Assembly (NCBI RefSeq): GCF_015751905.1
Contig: NZ_JADOUF010000001.1
Span: forward strand, 806,001 to 870,000
Reading direction: 5' to 3'
Length of the DNA stretch: 64,000 nucleotides
Source of the DNA: Longispora fulva
GTDB lineage: Bacteria; Actinomycetota; Actinomycetes; Mycobacteriales; Micromonosporaceae
The position numbers were made by a program, and so were the translations under genes. Positions 54,214 to 63,695 of this stretch are shown here, piece by piece (within the stretch, counting starts at the first letter, position 1; each line of letters opens with the position of its first letter). Below the pieces are notes generated by a model. The model was not told the DNA's origin. It saw nothing but the letters and a program-made list of their open reading frames with translations, and did not search any database.

Positions 54214-57012
54214 TCACCGGTCGCTGGACACCCGGCGGGTGTCGGGCGTGAGGCCGTCGAGGGCGGCCCGCAGCTCCCCGGTGTACGGATCGTCGCAGCT
54301 CTCCATCACGGTCAGCGCCTGCCGCCACAGGTCGACCCCCTCCGGGGTCTGGCCGTGCAGGCACACCGCGTCGCCGAGGTTGACGAGGGTCTGGGCTTCC
54401 AGGTGTCGGTTGCCGGTCTCGCGGTGCAGCCGGAGCGCCTCGCGGAACGAGTCGACCGCGGCCGGCTGGTCACCGGACCGCAGCTGGATCTCGCCGAGGT
54501 TGTTCATCGCCCGGGAGTACGAGTGCTGGTTGCCGAGTTCGTGGAAGAGGGCCGCGGCCCGGCGGACCCGGGTGGCGGCGGTGGCGTGGTCGCCGAGCAG
54601 CAGGTCGGCGCGGGCGAGGTTGCTCATCGCGTTGGCCTCGGAGTACCGGTCACCCGTCGCCGCGCTGAGCTCGGCGGCGCGCAGCAGCGCCACCCGGGCC
54701 AGGTCCAGGTCGCCGAGCTCGGTGTAGGTGTAGCCCAGGTGGCTCAGGGCCGCCACTTCGCTGTGCGGTTCGCCGATGGCCCCGGCGAGCAGAGCGGCCC
54801 TGCGCAGGCTGTCGGCCGACCTGGCGAGCTGGCGACGGCGGTGCTGGCAGACGCCGAGGCCGGTCAGGGTGCGGCTCTCGGCGTACTCGTCGCGCAGCTC
54901 GCGGGCCGCGACCAGCCCGATCGCGCCGGTCCGGCTCCAGTCGGCCCAGCGCGCGCGGAAGTTGAAGTAGTTGGTCAGGGCGACCGGGGTCTGCCAGGCG
55001 ACGTCGAGCACCCGGTGACCGGCGGCGCACCCGACCCCGGCGACCAGGTTGGCGTGTTCGGCGTCGAGCCAGGTGACGGCCGCCGCCTTGTCGGCGAACG
55101 TGGGCGCCGGATGGCGCGGGTCGAGCGCGGGCAGGTCCAGCCGCAGCTCCCGGTACCGCAGGTACACGTCCGCCGCCGCGATCCCGTGCAGGTGCCAGGT
55201 GGTCAACCGGCGCACGGCCCCGGCGGCGTCCGCCACGGCCCGCTCGACGGCGAAGACACGGACCAGGTCGTGGAAGGCGTACCGGCCCGGCTGCGGTTCG
55301 TGCAGCAGGTGCACGTCGAGCAGGCCCCGCACCAGAGTGGCGGTCTCGGCCACGCCGCGGTCCAGCAGCACCGCAGCGGCAGCCAGGCCCAGGTCCGGCC
55401 CGGTCCACCGGCCGAGGAGCGCGAACGCCCGGGCCTCCTCGGCGGGCAGCCGCTGGTGGCCGACCTCGAGGGAGGCGCGGACGGCGCGGTCCTCCAGGCG
55501 CAGCTCGTCCAGCAGCCGGGCCCGGTCGGACAGCCGGTCGGCCAGTGCGCGGACCTTCCATCCGGGCTCGGCGATCAGCCGGGCGGCGGCGATCCGGATG
55601 GCCAACGGCAGCCCGGCGCAGGCCCGCAGCACCTCCTCGGTGGCCTCGGGCTCGGCGGCCACGGCGGCGGCCCCCACGATCCGGGTGAACAGCGCGTGCG
55701 CGTCGGCGGCGGGCAGCACGTCCAGGTCGACCCGGCTGGCCCCGTCCAGCCCGGCGAGCCGGTTGCGGCTGGTGATGAGAACCGTGCAGGAAGGGGTCCC
55801 CGGCAGCAGCGTCCGGACCTGGGCGGAGTCCAGGGCGTCGTCGAGCAGGATCAGCATCCGCCGGTCGGCGAGCATGCTCCGGAAGGTCGCCGCGCGGGCG
55901 TCCTCGTCGTCGGTCGGCGCGGCCGGGGCGGCGCCGAGGTCGCGGAGGAACCGGTCCAGCACCTCGGCAGGTGGCACCGGATCCGGGCCGGTGCCGCGCA
56001 GGTTGGCGTAGAGCTGACCGTCCGGGAACAGCGGGCGCAGGGCGTGGGCGACGTGCACGGCGAGGCTGCTCTTGCCGATCCCGCCGGCCCCCGCCACGGC
56101 CGACAGCACCACCATGCCGGCCCGGCCGGGGTCCGGCTGGCACAGGGCCCGCAGCGCCTCGACCTGGGCGGTGCGGCCGGTGAAGTCGGCGAGGTCGGCG
56201 GGGAGCTGACCGGGCAGCGGTCGGGTCGGGCCGCCGGCGACGGGCGGCCGCGGACCGGAGGCGAGCAGGGTCGGGTCGGCGGCCAGGATCCGCTGGTGCA
56301 GCCGGGACACCGCCTCGCCCGGGTCGATGCCGAGTTCGGCGCGCAGGGTGGCCCGGCCGGCCCGGTAGGCGGCCAGCGCGTCGGCGGGCCGGCCGCACCG
56401 GTACAGGGCGAGCATCGCCAGCCGCAGCGGCGCCTCCCGGAGCGGGTGCTCGGCCCGCAGCGCGGTGGCGTCGGCCACCACGGCGTGTTCGCGGCCCAGG
56501 TGCAGGCCGGCCTCGATCAGGCACTCCCGGGCCTGTAGGTGCAGTTCGGTCACCCGGGGCAGCTCGTCGCGGTGCAGCGGACCGGGCGGCACGTCGAGCA
56601 GGGGCGTGTCCCGCCACAGAGCGAGCGCGGCCCGCAGCTTGGCGTCGGCCTGGGGCCAGCGCTGCTCGGCCAGGGCGGAGCGGCCGTCGCCGACCAGGGC
56701 GGTGAACTGGAGGAGGTCGAACTCGTCGGGGTCGGCCTCGATCAGGTACCCGCCGGGCCGGGTGCGGACCCGGGCCCCGGCGACGGGCCCGAGGCGGCGA
56801 CGGAGCCGGCTGACCTGCACGTGCAGGGTGGCCCGCATGTCGGCCGGGGAGCGGTCCTGCCAGGTCAGGGCGGCCAGCCGGTCGGCGGACACCGTGCGGC
56901 AGGCGTTGAACAGCAGCACGGCGAGGATCGTCGCCATCGTGCCGCCCGGCACGTCGATGTCCGCGTCATCCGTGCGGACGAGCAGAGGCCCCAGGGCGCC
57001 GAACCAGACCAC
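54214..57012 (-). CDS. SARP-type regulator: BTAD + NB-ARC + TPR (AfsR-like)
   Basis: 932 residues from GTG 57012, chosen to begin at VWFGALGPL, the usual SARP N-terminus; the frame is open to 57111. It has an OmpR-like DNA-binding domain (about 1-95: SADRLAALTWQDRSPADMRATLHVQVSRLRR in parts), a BTAD domain (about 100-245), NB-ARC with GGIGKSS Walker A and MLILLDDAL Walker B, then TPRs (about 620-920). AfsR-like proteins activate secondary-metabolite genes. No biosynthetic cluster lies directly beside it, so the target is unknown. Confidence 0.9.
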   Translation of the reverse strand: MVWFGALGPLLVRTDDADIDVPGGTMATILAVLLFNACRTVSADRLAALTWQDRSPADMRATLHVQVSRLRRRLGPVAGARVRTRPGGYLIEADPDEFDLLQFTALVGDGRSALAEQRWPQADAKLRAALALWRDTPLLDVPPGPLHRDELPRVTELHLQARECLIEAGLHLGREHAVVADATALRAEHPLREAPLRLAMLALYRCGRPADALAAYRAGRATLRAELGIDPGEAVSRLHQRILAADPTLLASGPRPPVAGGPTRPLPGQLPADLADFTGRTAQVEALRALCQPDPGRAGMVVLSAVAGAGGIGKSSLAVHVAHALRPLFPDGQLYANLRGTGPDPVPPAEVLDRFLRDLGAAPAAPTDDEDARAATFRSMLADRRMLILLDDALDSAQVRTLLPGTPSCTVLITSRNRLAGLDGASRVDLDVLPAADAHALFTRIVGAAAVAAEPEATEEVLRACAGLPLAIRIAAARLIAEPGWKVRALADRLSDRARLLDELRLEDRAVRASLEVGHQRLPAEEARAFALLGRWTGPDLGLAAAAVLLDRGVAETATLVRGLLDVHLLHEPQPGRYAFHDLVRVFAVERAVADAAGAVRRLTTWHLHGIAAADVYLRYRELRLDLPALDPRHPAPTFADKAAAVTWLDAEHANLVAGVGCAAGHRVLDVAWQTPVALTNYFNFRARWADWSRTGAIGLVAARELRDEYAESRTLTGLGVCQHRRRQLARSADSLRRAALLAGAIGEPHSEVAALSHLGYTYTELGDLDLARVALLRAAELSAATGDRYSEANAMSNLARADLLLGDHATAATRVRRAAALFHELGNQHSYSRAMNNLGEIQLRSGDQPAAVDSFREALRLHRETGNRHLEAQTLVNLGDAVCLHGQTPEGVDLWRQALTVMESCDDPYTGELRAALDGLTPDTRRVSSDR

Positions 57013-57116
57013 GGCAGGACTGTACCCGAAGGTGCCGTGGCCTCCCACCTGTAAATCCAGCGGGCGCGGCCGGTATCCTCCGGCCGGTCCGACACCGGCC
57101 CGACCGTTCACAGCGG

Positions 57117-59045
57117 TCAGCCGACGTGGACCCCCGGTCGGCGGTCCAGATCGGCCTCGGCCCGGCGGAGCACCTCCCGGGTGACGGGGGCGATCTCGCC
57201 GACGCCGAGAACGAGGAACTCCAGCAGCCGGGCGACCGGGTTGCCCTCGGTCCAGTTGAAGTACACGTGCGGCACGACGCCGGTGTCGTCGCGGATGTGC
57301 AGGAGCACCGCCGCGACGGTGTTGGCGATGGCGGGGCTGTCGACCTTGAGAATCCGGTAGCCGAACCGTTCCTCGCCGACGACGTGCAGGTCCGAGGCGA
57401 AGTCGGAGCTGTCGACGAGGGTGACCTCGAGGAACAGCACGGAGTCGGCGGCCGGGATGTGGTTGTCGCGGCGCTGCTCGAACTCCTTCTCCCGGTACTC
57501 GGTCTCATCGCGCGCGTCGGGATGGTTGGCGATGACCTGGATGGCGCCGTCGGCGGCGGCCTCCATCACGAACCGGTGCGCCGTCGGGTCGAGGTGCACC
57601 CGGTCGGCGCGGGTCTCGAAGGAGCGGTGCACCCGCGAGATCAGCGACGCGATAAGGATCCCCAGGATGAACAGGCCGGCGATCTTGATGCCCTCGGGGC
57701 GCTCGACCATGTTGGTGACCGTCGTGTACGCGAACACGACCGCGATGCCGCCGAACGCGACCGCGGTCTTGCGCAGCCCCCGCCGCCACACGGCCAGGGT
57801 CGCCGCGAACGACGCGGACAGCATCAGCACCAGCACACCGGTGGCGTACGCGCCGCCCTGCGCGTCGACGTCGGCGTCGAACAGGTAGGTGACCAGGAAC
57901 GCGACCGCCGTGAACAGCAGCACCAGCGGCCGGATCGCCCGCGCCCAGTCGGGTGCCATGCCGTAGCGGGGCAGGTAGCGCGGCACGAGGTTGAGTAGCC
58001 CGGCCATCGCGGAGGCGCCGGCGAACCACAGGATGGCGATGGTGCTCACGTCGTACACGGTGCCGAAGGCGTTGCCCAGGTAGGAGTGGGCGAGGTAGGC
58101 CAGGGCCCGGCCGTTGGCCTCGCCGCCGCTCTCGAACTTCTCATGCGGGATCAGCACGGTGGTGGCGAAGCTGCTGGCGATGAGGAACACGCTCATGATC
58201 AGTGCCGCGACGGTGAGCAGGCGGTGGGTGCCCCGGATCCGACCGGCCGGCCGGGCGGCGGTGTCCGAAGCGTCGCCGGTGACCTGCGGCATGACCGCGA
58301 CGCCGGTCTCGAAGCCCGACAGGCCCAGCGCGAGCTTCGGAAACACCAGCAGCGCGATGGCGACCATGGCCAGGGGGCTGGAGTGCTGGCTGCTGAGAAG
58401 GTCCCACCAGTCGGTCACCACCAGCGGCCTGGTGGCCACGTGCCACAGGGCGACGACCATGACCACGACGTTGAGGGCCAGGTACGCCCCGACCAGCACG
58501 ACGGCGATGCCGATCGCCTCGGAGAAGCCCTTGAGGAACACCGCGCCGAGGAGCGCGACCAGCACAAGCGTGATGATCACCTGGTGGCCGTGGAAGAAGC
58601 CCGGCGCGAACGGGTTCTCGATCACGTGCGCGGTCGCGTCCGCCGCCGACAGGGTGATAGTGATCAGGAAGTCGGTGCACACGAACCCGAGCAGGACCAG
58701 CACGAACGCCTTGCCGGCCCACCAGGGCAGCAGCCGTTCGAGCATCGCGATGGAACCCTCGCCGTTGGGGCTCTCGATCGCGACCCGCCGGTACACCGGC
58801 AGCGCCCCGAACAGGGTCAACGCGACCAGGACCAGCGTGGCGATCGGGGACAGCGCGCCGGCCGCCAGCGCGGCGATGCCGGGCTGGTAGCCGAGGCTGG
58901 AGAAGTAGTCCACACCGGTGAGGCACATGACCTTCCACCAGCTGTGGGTCCTGTGCCCGGCCTGGGGGGTGCCGTGCGGGCCCGGCGCGTGCACCGCCCG
59001 CTCGGACAAACCCTCGAGCAACCAACCACGAAACCCTGCCGCCAC
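57117..59045 (-). CDS. APC-superfamily transporter with C-terminal soluble domain
   Basis: 642 residues, GTG start. About twelve membrane helices (residues about 50-480), beginning with [11 protein letters not shown], a variant of the DPLSSVAY signature of KUP/KimA-type potassium transporters. Residues about 485-642 form a cytoplasmic domain whose last 68 residues match the small membrane protein at 22667 (shared LLxIRDxTGVVPH and [12 protein letters not shown]). The location opposite a KimA-like gene and a Kdp-like sensor suggests a cation role, but an amino-acid substrate cannot be excluded. Confidence 0.85.
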   Translation of the reverse strand: MAAGFRGWLLEGLSERAVHAPGPHGTPQAGHRTHSWWKVMCLTGVDYFSSLGYQPGIAALAAGALSPIATLVLVALTLFGALPVYRRVAIESPNGEGSIAMLERLLPWWAGKAFVLVLLGFVCTDFLITITLSAADATAHVIENPFAPGFFHGHQVIITLVLVALLGAVFLKGFSEAIGIAVVLVGAYLALNVVVMVVALWHVATRPLVVTDWWDLLSSQHSSPLAMVAIALLVFPKLALGLSGFETGVAVMPQVTGDASDTAARPAGRIRGTHRLLTVAALIMSVFLIASSFATTVLIPHEKFESGGEANGRALAYLAHSYLGNAFGTVYDVSTIAILWFAGASAMAGLLNLVPRYLPRYGMAPDWARAIRPLVLLFTAVAFLVTYLFDADVDAQGGAYATGVLVLMLSASFAATLAVWRRGLRKTAVAFGGIAVVFAYTTVTNMVERPEGIKIAGLFILGILIASLISRVHRSFETRADRVHLDPTAHRFVMEAAADGAIQVIANHPDARDETEYREKEFEQRRDNHIPAADSVLFLEVTLVDSSDFASDLHVVGEERFGYRILKVDSPAIANTVAAVLLHIRDDTGVVPHVYFNWTEGNPVARLLEFLVLGVGEIAPVTREVLRRAEADLDRRPGVHVG

Positions 59046-59096
59046 CGATGAACCCCCAGGTCAGACACATGCCGCCCGGAATCGTAGCGGCAGGGT

Positions 59097-59420
59097 TCAG
59101 CGCCCGGACGCCGGCTGGCCGTAGGCGGCGGTCCACGAATCCAGGTCCCACAGGCCCGCCACCAGAGCCCGCCCGGCGGGGGTGAGACTGTATTCGACCT
59201 GCTCAGAGGCGGTGCTGTCCCAGGTCCCGGAGGTGTCGGCGCGACGCAGCACGCCGCAGGCGGCGAGGGTCCGCAGCACCGACACGGTGGTCGTCCGCGA
59301 GGCGCGACACGCGGCCCGCAGCGCAGCGAGGGTCGCCGGCCGGTGCTCCAGCGCGGCGAGGATCTCCAGCACGTGGGGGCGGCCGACCACCTCGGCGGGG
59401 AAGATCGATCGAGTGGTCAT
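59097..59420 (-). CDS. Winged-helix transcriptional regulator
   Basis: 107 residues. A winged helix is seen in HVLEILAALEHRPATLAAL, RASRTTTVSVLRTLAACGVL and the wing SEQVEYSLTPAGRALV; the pattern is HxlR/MarR-like. It lies between the APC transporter gene and the KimA-like gene and is divergent from the latter, over a region with several repeats, so it may control both transporters. Confidence 0.82.
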   Translation of the reverse strand: MTTRSIFPAEVVGRPHVLEILAALEHRPATLAALRAACRASRTTTVSVLRTLAACGVLRRADTSGTWDSTASEQVEYSLTPAGRALVAGLWDLDSWTAAYGQPASGR

Positions 59421-59458
59421 AACCGCAGTTCACAGCCTTTGGCGGACCGACGGCGCCG

Positions 59459-59565
59459 GTCTTAACGAGGCCTCTACGGCGCGCCCCGGAATCTTGACGC
59501 GTTCATGACGGCGCGCCATGGCCGCGTTAAGACTGAGCGGCCCGGCGTTAAGAAAACGTCAAGAT
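59459..59565. promoter_or_regulatory. Repeat-rich promoter region of the KimA-like gene
   Basis: Three copies of CGTTAAGA occur: inverted at 59460-59467, direct at 59525-59532 and 59546-59553 (21 bases apart, two helical turns). ATCTTGACG (59491-59499) and CGTCAAGAT (59557-59565) are perfect inverted repeats. The last overlaps GAAAACGTCAA (59552-59562), which is also found upstream of kdp. Confidence 0.6.
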
Positions 59566-59603
59566 CCATCATCGGGTACCGACCCTGCCGCTTGACTGAG
59601 GGC

Positions 59604-61592
59604 ATGTTGGGTTGGTTCAAGCGGCTACTCGTCGGTCGTCCTCTGCGCAGCGACCGCCTGGGCGAGCAGGCCCTGGCCAAGCGGATCGCCCTGCCGATCT
59701 TCGCCAGCGACCCGCTGTCCTCGGTCGCCTACGCCACCCAGGAGATCCTCCTGGTCCTCACCCTCGGCGGCCTGGCGTACCTGTACATGGCCCCCTGGGT
59801 CGGCCTGGCCGTCTGTGTGCTGCTCGCCGTGGTGGTGGTGTCCTACCGCCAGGTCGTGCGCGCCTACCCGTCCGGCGGCGGCTCCTACGAGGTGGCCTCG
59901 CGCAACCTCGGCCAGAACGCCGGGCTCGTGGTCGCCGCCGCGCTGCTGGTCGACTACATCATGACCGTGGCCGTGTCGGTCGCGGCCGGGGTGGACAACA
60001 TCATCTCGGCGGTACCGTCCCTGAACCCGTTCCGGGTGGTGATCTGCGTCGGGTTCGTCGCCGTGCTCACCGCGATGAACCTGCGCGGGGTCCGCGAGTC
60101 CGGGCGGGCGTTCGCGGTGCCGACATACCTGTTCATCGGCGGCGTCCTGCTCATGATCGTGCTCGGCATCGGCCAGGCCCTGGCGGGCAACGCCCCGGTC
60201 GCCGAGAGCGCAGGCCTGCAGGTCAGGCCCGAACAGACCTCCGTCGGCCTGACAGGCATGGCCCTGGTCATCCTCGGCCTGCGCGCCTTCTCCTCCGGGT
60301 GCACCGCGCTGACCGGTGTCGAGGCGATCTCCAACGGGGTACCCGCCTTCAAGTCGCCGAAGGCCGAGAACGCCGCCCGCACCATGGCCGCGATGGGCAT
60401 CCTGGCGATCATCATGTTCGCCGGCATCACCGCCCTCGCCCTGATCAGCGACGTCCGCTACGTCGAACACACCTGCGACCTGGTCGGCTTCACCGGCAAC
60501 TGCGAGACCGACGCGCAGCGCACCGTCATCGCCCAACTCGCCGCAGCGATCTTCGGCGGCACCGACACGGTGATGTTCTACTTCATCCAGGCGTCCACGG
60601 CCCTGATCCTGATCCTCGCCGCCAACACCGCGTTCAACGGCTTCCCGATGCTCGGCTCCATCCTCGCCGAACACCGCTTCCTGCCCCGCCAGCTGCACAC
60701 CCGCGGCGACCGGCTCGCCTTCTCCAACGGCATCATCGCCCTCGCCGCGATCGCCGGAGCGCTGATCTACCTGTTCGACGGCTCGGTGACCCGGCTGATC
60801 CAGCTGTACATCCTGGGCGTGTTCACCTCCTTCACCCTGTCGCAGATCGGCATGGTCCGGCACTGGAACCGGCACCTGCGCACCGAGCGCGACCCGAAGG
60901 AACGCGCCCGCATGCATCGGGCCCGGATCATCAACGCCGTCGGCGCGTGCCTGACCGGACTCGTCCTCATCGTGGTACTGGCGACGAAGTTCACCCACGG
61001 CGCGTACCTGGTCGTCATCGCCGTCCCGCTGCTGTTCGCCATGATGCGGGGCATCCGCCGGCACTACGACCGGGTCGCCGCCGAACTCGTCCCGGAACCC
61101 GGCGGCATGATGCTGCCCAGCCGGATCCACGCCCTCGTCCTGGTGTCCCGGCTGCACCGCCCCACCCTGCGCGCGCTCGCCTACGCCCGCGCCACCCGCC
61201 CCGACTCCCTCACGGCCCTCACCGCCGCGATCACCCCCGAGGAGGTCCGCGCCCTGCAGGCCGACTGGGACGACCGCGACATCCCGGTACCGCTGACCGT
61301 GGTCGAATCCCCCTACCGCGACGTCACCGACACCGTCCTCGCGTACGTGGCCCGCCTCAACCGCGACCACCCGCGCGACGTGGTCGTCGTCTACATCCCC
61401 GAGTACGTCGTCGGCCACTGGTGGGAACACCTGCTGCACAACCAGTCGGCCCTGCGGCTGAAGGCCCGCCTCCTGTTCGAGACCAACGTGATGGTCACCA
61501 ACGTGCCCTGGCGGCTGCGGTCCAGCAAGGCCGAACTCAAACGCGTCCAGCTTCCCGAGGACGCCACCACGCCGAAGGTCCCGACGCACTAG
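59604..61592 (+). CDS. KimA-like APC potassium transporter
   Basis: 662 residues from ATG 59604. About twelve membrane helices begin at SDPLSSVAYATQEILLVL, the signature of the KimA/KUP-like branch. GGGSYEVASRNLG and ANTAFNGFPMLGSILAEHRFLP are also typical. A cytoplasmic C-terminal domain (about 490-662) follows. KimA is a high-affinity K+ importer controlled by c-di-AMP in Firmicutes; the same substrate is inferred from family and from the adjacent KdpD/KdpE-like pair. The stop is 10 bases before the kinase gene. Confidence 0.87.
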   Translation: MLGWFKRLLVGRPLRSDRLGEQALAKRIALPIFASDPLSSVAYATQEILLVLTLGGLAYLYMAPWVGLAVCVLLAVVVVSYRQVVRAYPSGGGSYEVASRNLGQNAGLVVAAALLVDYIMTVAVSVAAGVDNIISAVPSLNPFRVVICVGFVAVLTAMNLRGVRESGRAFAVPTYLFIGGVLLMIVLGIGQALAGNAPVAESAGLQVRPEQTSVGLTGMALVILGLRAFSSGCTALTGVEAISNGVPAFKSPKAENAARTMAAMGILAIIMFAGITALALISDVRYVEHTCDLVGFTGNCETDAQRTVIAQLAAAIFGGTDTVMFYFIQASTALILILAANTAFNGFPMLGSILAEHRFLPRQLHTRGDRLAFSNGIIALAAIAGALIYLFDGSVTRLIQLYILGVFTSFTLSQIGMVRHWNRHLRTERDPKERARMHRARIINAVGACLTGLVLIVVLATKFTHGAYLVVIAVPLLFAMMRGIRRHYDRVAAELVPEPGGMMLPSRIHALVLVSRLHRPTLRALAYARATRPDSLTALTAAITPEEVRALQADWDDRDIPVPLTVVESPYRDVTDTVLAYVARLNRDHPRDVVVVYIPEYVVGHWWEHLLHNQSALRLKARLLFETNVMVTNVPWRLRSSKAELKRVQLPEDATTPKVPTH

Positions 61593-61602
61593 CGTTTCGA
61601 CC

Positions 61603-63003
61603 ATGAGCATCACGGCACCCGCTCCGGGACCCCGACGAGGGCTCGGCCACGGCCGGACCCTCGCCGGGACGGTCCTGGCGGCCGGGGGACTGACCGCGCT
61701 CACCGCCGGGCTGGTCAACACCCGGGGCGAACTGGCGCTGGCCAGCATCGTCCTGCTGTACCTGGCCGCGGTGGTCGTCGTCGCCGTCGTCGGCGGGGTG
61801 TGGCCGGCCCTGGCCGCGGCCGTGGCCAGCGACCTGCTGGTGAACTTCTACTTCGTCCCGCCGTACCACACCCTCACCGTCGAGAACCGCGACCACGTCA
61901 TCACCCTCGTCGTCTACGTCGCCGTCGCCGTCACCGTCAGCCTCGCGGTCGACCTCGCCGCCCGCCAACGCGCCGCCGCCGCCCGCAACGGCGTCGAGGC
62001 GGCGCTCCTCGCCCGGATCAGCGCCGAACCCGTCGACGCCGGATCCCTCGAGCGGCTCCTCGAACAGGTCCGCGACACCTTCGGCATGACCGCCGCCGCG
62101 CTCCTGGAGACCGACGGTGGCACCGAGCGGACCGTCGCGGCCGTCGGCGGGATCCCCAGCGCGACGCCCAGCCTGTCCGTGTCCGCCAGCGCCACCCTGC
62201 GCCTGGTCGCCGACGGCCCGCCCGTGATCGCCGCCGACCAACGGCTTCTGACCCGGCTGGCCGCCGCGGCTGCCCGGACCCTGCAGGCCGAACGCCTCGC
62301 GGCCGAGGCCGCAGGAGCCCGCGAACTCGCGGAGGTCGACCGACTGCGCGCGGCACTCCTCGCCGCCGTCGGCCACGACCTGCGCACCCCCCTCGCCGGC
62401 ATCAAGGCCGCCACCTCCAGCCTCCGCGAACCCGACATCACCCTCACCGGCGCCGAGCAGGCCGAACTCCTGGCCACTGTCGAGGAGTCCGCCGACCGGA
62501 TGGACGTCCTCGTGGAGAACCTCCTGGCGATGAGCCGGCTCCAGGCCGGCGTGCTGTCGGCGGACCTGCGGCCCGCGGCTCTCGACGAGATCGTCGCCGT
62601 GGCGATCCTGCACACGCCCGGCGCCCCGGTGCAGGTCGACGTGCCCGACGACCTGCCCCTCGCCCTGGTCGACCCCGGGCTCCTCGAACGGGTCGTGGCC
62701 AACCTGATCGCCAACGCCCGGCGGGCGAACCCGCCCGGCGGCAGGATCAGCGTGCACGGCCGGCACGTGGGCGCACGCCTGGAGCTGGCGGTCGTCGATC
62801 ACGGACCTGGCGTGCCCGCCGACCAACGCGAGCGGATGTTCGCCCCGTTCCAACGCCTCGACGACCACACCACCGACGGGGGGCTCGGCCTCGGCCTGGC
62901 GATCGCCCGCGGCTTCACCGAGGCGATGGGCGGCACCATCACCCCCACCGACACCCCCGGCGGAGGCCTGACCATGACCATGACCCTGAGGGCTGCGCCG
63001 TGA
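61603..63003 (+). CDS. Sensor histidine kinase, DUF4118 type (short KdpD-like)
   Basis: 466 residues. It equals the C-terminal half of KdpD: a DUF4118 four-helix membrane region (about 20-125, with LLVNFYFVPPYHTLTVEN), a GAF-like region, HisKA with His258 (AVGHDLRTPLAG), HATPase N-box NLIANARRANPP and LGLGLAIARG. The N-terminal KdpD and Usp domains are absent, so the signal must be read by the membrane region or by partners. It overlaps the regulator gene by 4 bases. Confidence 0.93.
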   Translation: MSITAPAPGPRRGLGHGRTLAGTVLAAGGLTALTAGLVNTRGELALASIVLLYLAAVVVVAVVGGVWPALAAAVASDLLVNFYFVPPYHTLTVENRDHVITLVVYVAVAVTVSLAVDLAARQRAAAARNGVEAALLARISAEPVDAGSLERLLEQVRDTFGMTAAALLETDGGTERTVAAVGGIPSATPSLSVSASATLRLVADGPPVIAADQRLLTRLAAAAARTLQAERLAAEAAGARELAEVDRLRAALLAAVGHDLRTPLAGIKAATSSLREPDITLTGAEQAELLATVEESADRMDVLVENLLAMSRLQAGVLSADLRPAALDEIVAVAILHTPGAPVQVDVPDDLPLALVDPGLLERVVANLIANARRANPPGGRISVHGRHVGARLELAVVDHGPGVPADQRERMFAPFQRLDDHTTDGGLGLGLAIARGFTEAMGGTITPTDTPGGGLTMTMTLRAAP

Positions 63004-63674
63004 CGCGGGTGCTCGTCGTCGACGACGACCGCCCCCTGCTCCGGGCGCTGCGCATCAGCCTGACCGCCGCCGGCTACGACGTCACGATCGCCCCCGACGG
63101 AACCTCCGCGCTCACCATGGCCTCCGGCAACCCGCCGGACGTGGCCATCGTCGACCTCGGCCTGCCGGACATGGACGGCATCGCCGTCGTGGAAGGACTC
63201 CGCGGCTGGTCGACCGCGCCCATCATCGTCCTGTCGGCCCGGCACACCGAACAGGCCAAGATCGCGGCGCTGGACGTCGGAGCCGACGACTACGTCACCA
63301 AACCCTTCGGCATGGGCGAACTCCTCGCCCGGATCCGCGCCGCCCTGCGCCGCACGGCCCCCACCAGCCAGCAGCCGATCGTCGTCACCGACGCGTTCAC
63401 CGTCGACCTGACCACCAAACAGGTCACCAACGCCGCCGGCCCGGTCCGCCTCACACCCACCGAATGGCATCTCCTGGAGATGCTCGTGCGCAATCCCGGC
63501 ATGCTCGTCACCCAGCGCCAACTGCTCCAGGAGGTGTGGGGGCCGCGCTATGAGACCGAGACGAACTACCTTCGGGTGTACCTGGCCAACCTGCGGCGCA
63601 AACTCGAACCCGACCCCACCCGGCCCCGCTACCTGCGCACCGAACCGGGCATCGGCTACCGGTTCACGCCGTGA
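63000..63674 (+). CDS. KdpE-like response regulator
   Basis: 224 residues from the GTG overlapping the kinase stop. Receiver with Asp52 (AIVDLGLPDMDG) and TKPFG, then an OmpR-type winged helix (LTPTEWHLLEMLVRNPGMLV; NYLRVYLANLRRKLE). It is very similar to KdpE at 45819, including the C-terminal TEPGxGYRF, so the two systems are paralogous and may recognise related DNA. Confidence 0.95.
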   Translation: MTRVLVVDDDRPLLRALRISLTAAGYDVTIAPDGTSALTMASGNPPDVAIVDLGLPDMDGIAVVEGLRGWSTAPIIVLSARHTEQAKIAALDVGADDYVTKPFGMGELLARIRAALRRTAPTSQQPIVVTDAFTVDLTTKQVTNAAGPVRLTPTEWHLLEMLVRNPGMLVTQRQLLQEVWGPRYETETNYLRVYLANLRRKLEPDPTRPRYLRTEPGIGYRFTP

Positions 63675-63695
63675 CGCCCCGGCGTTCCGGGTGCC

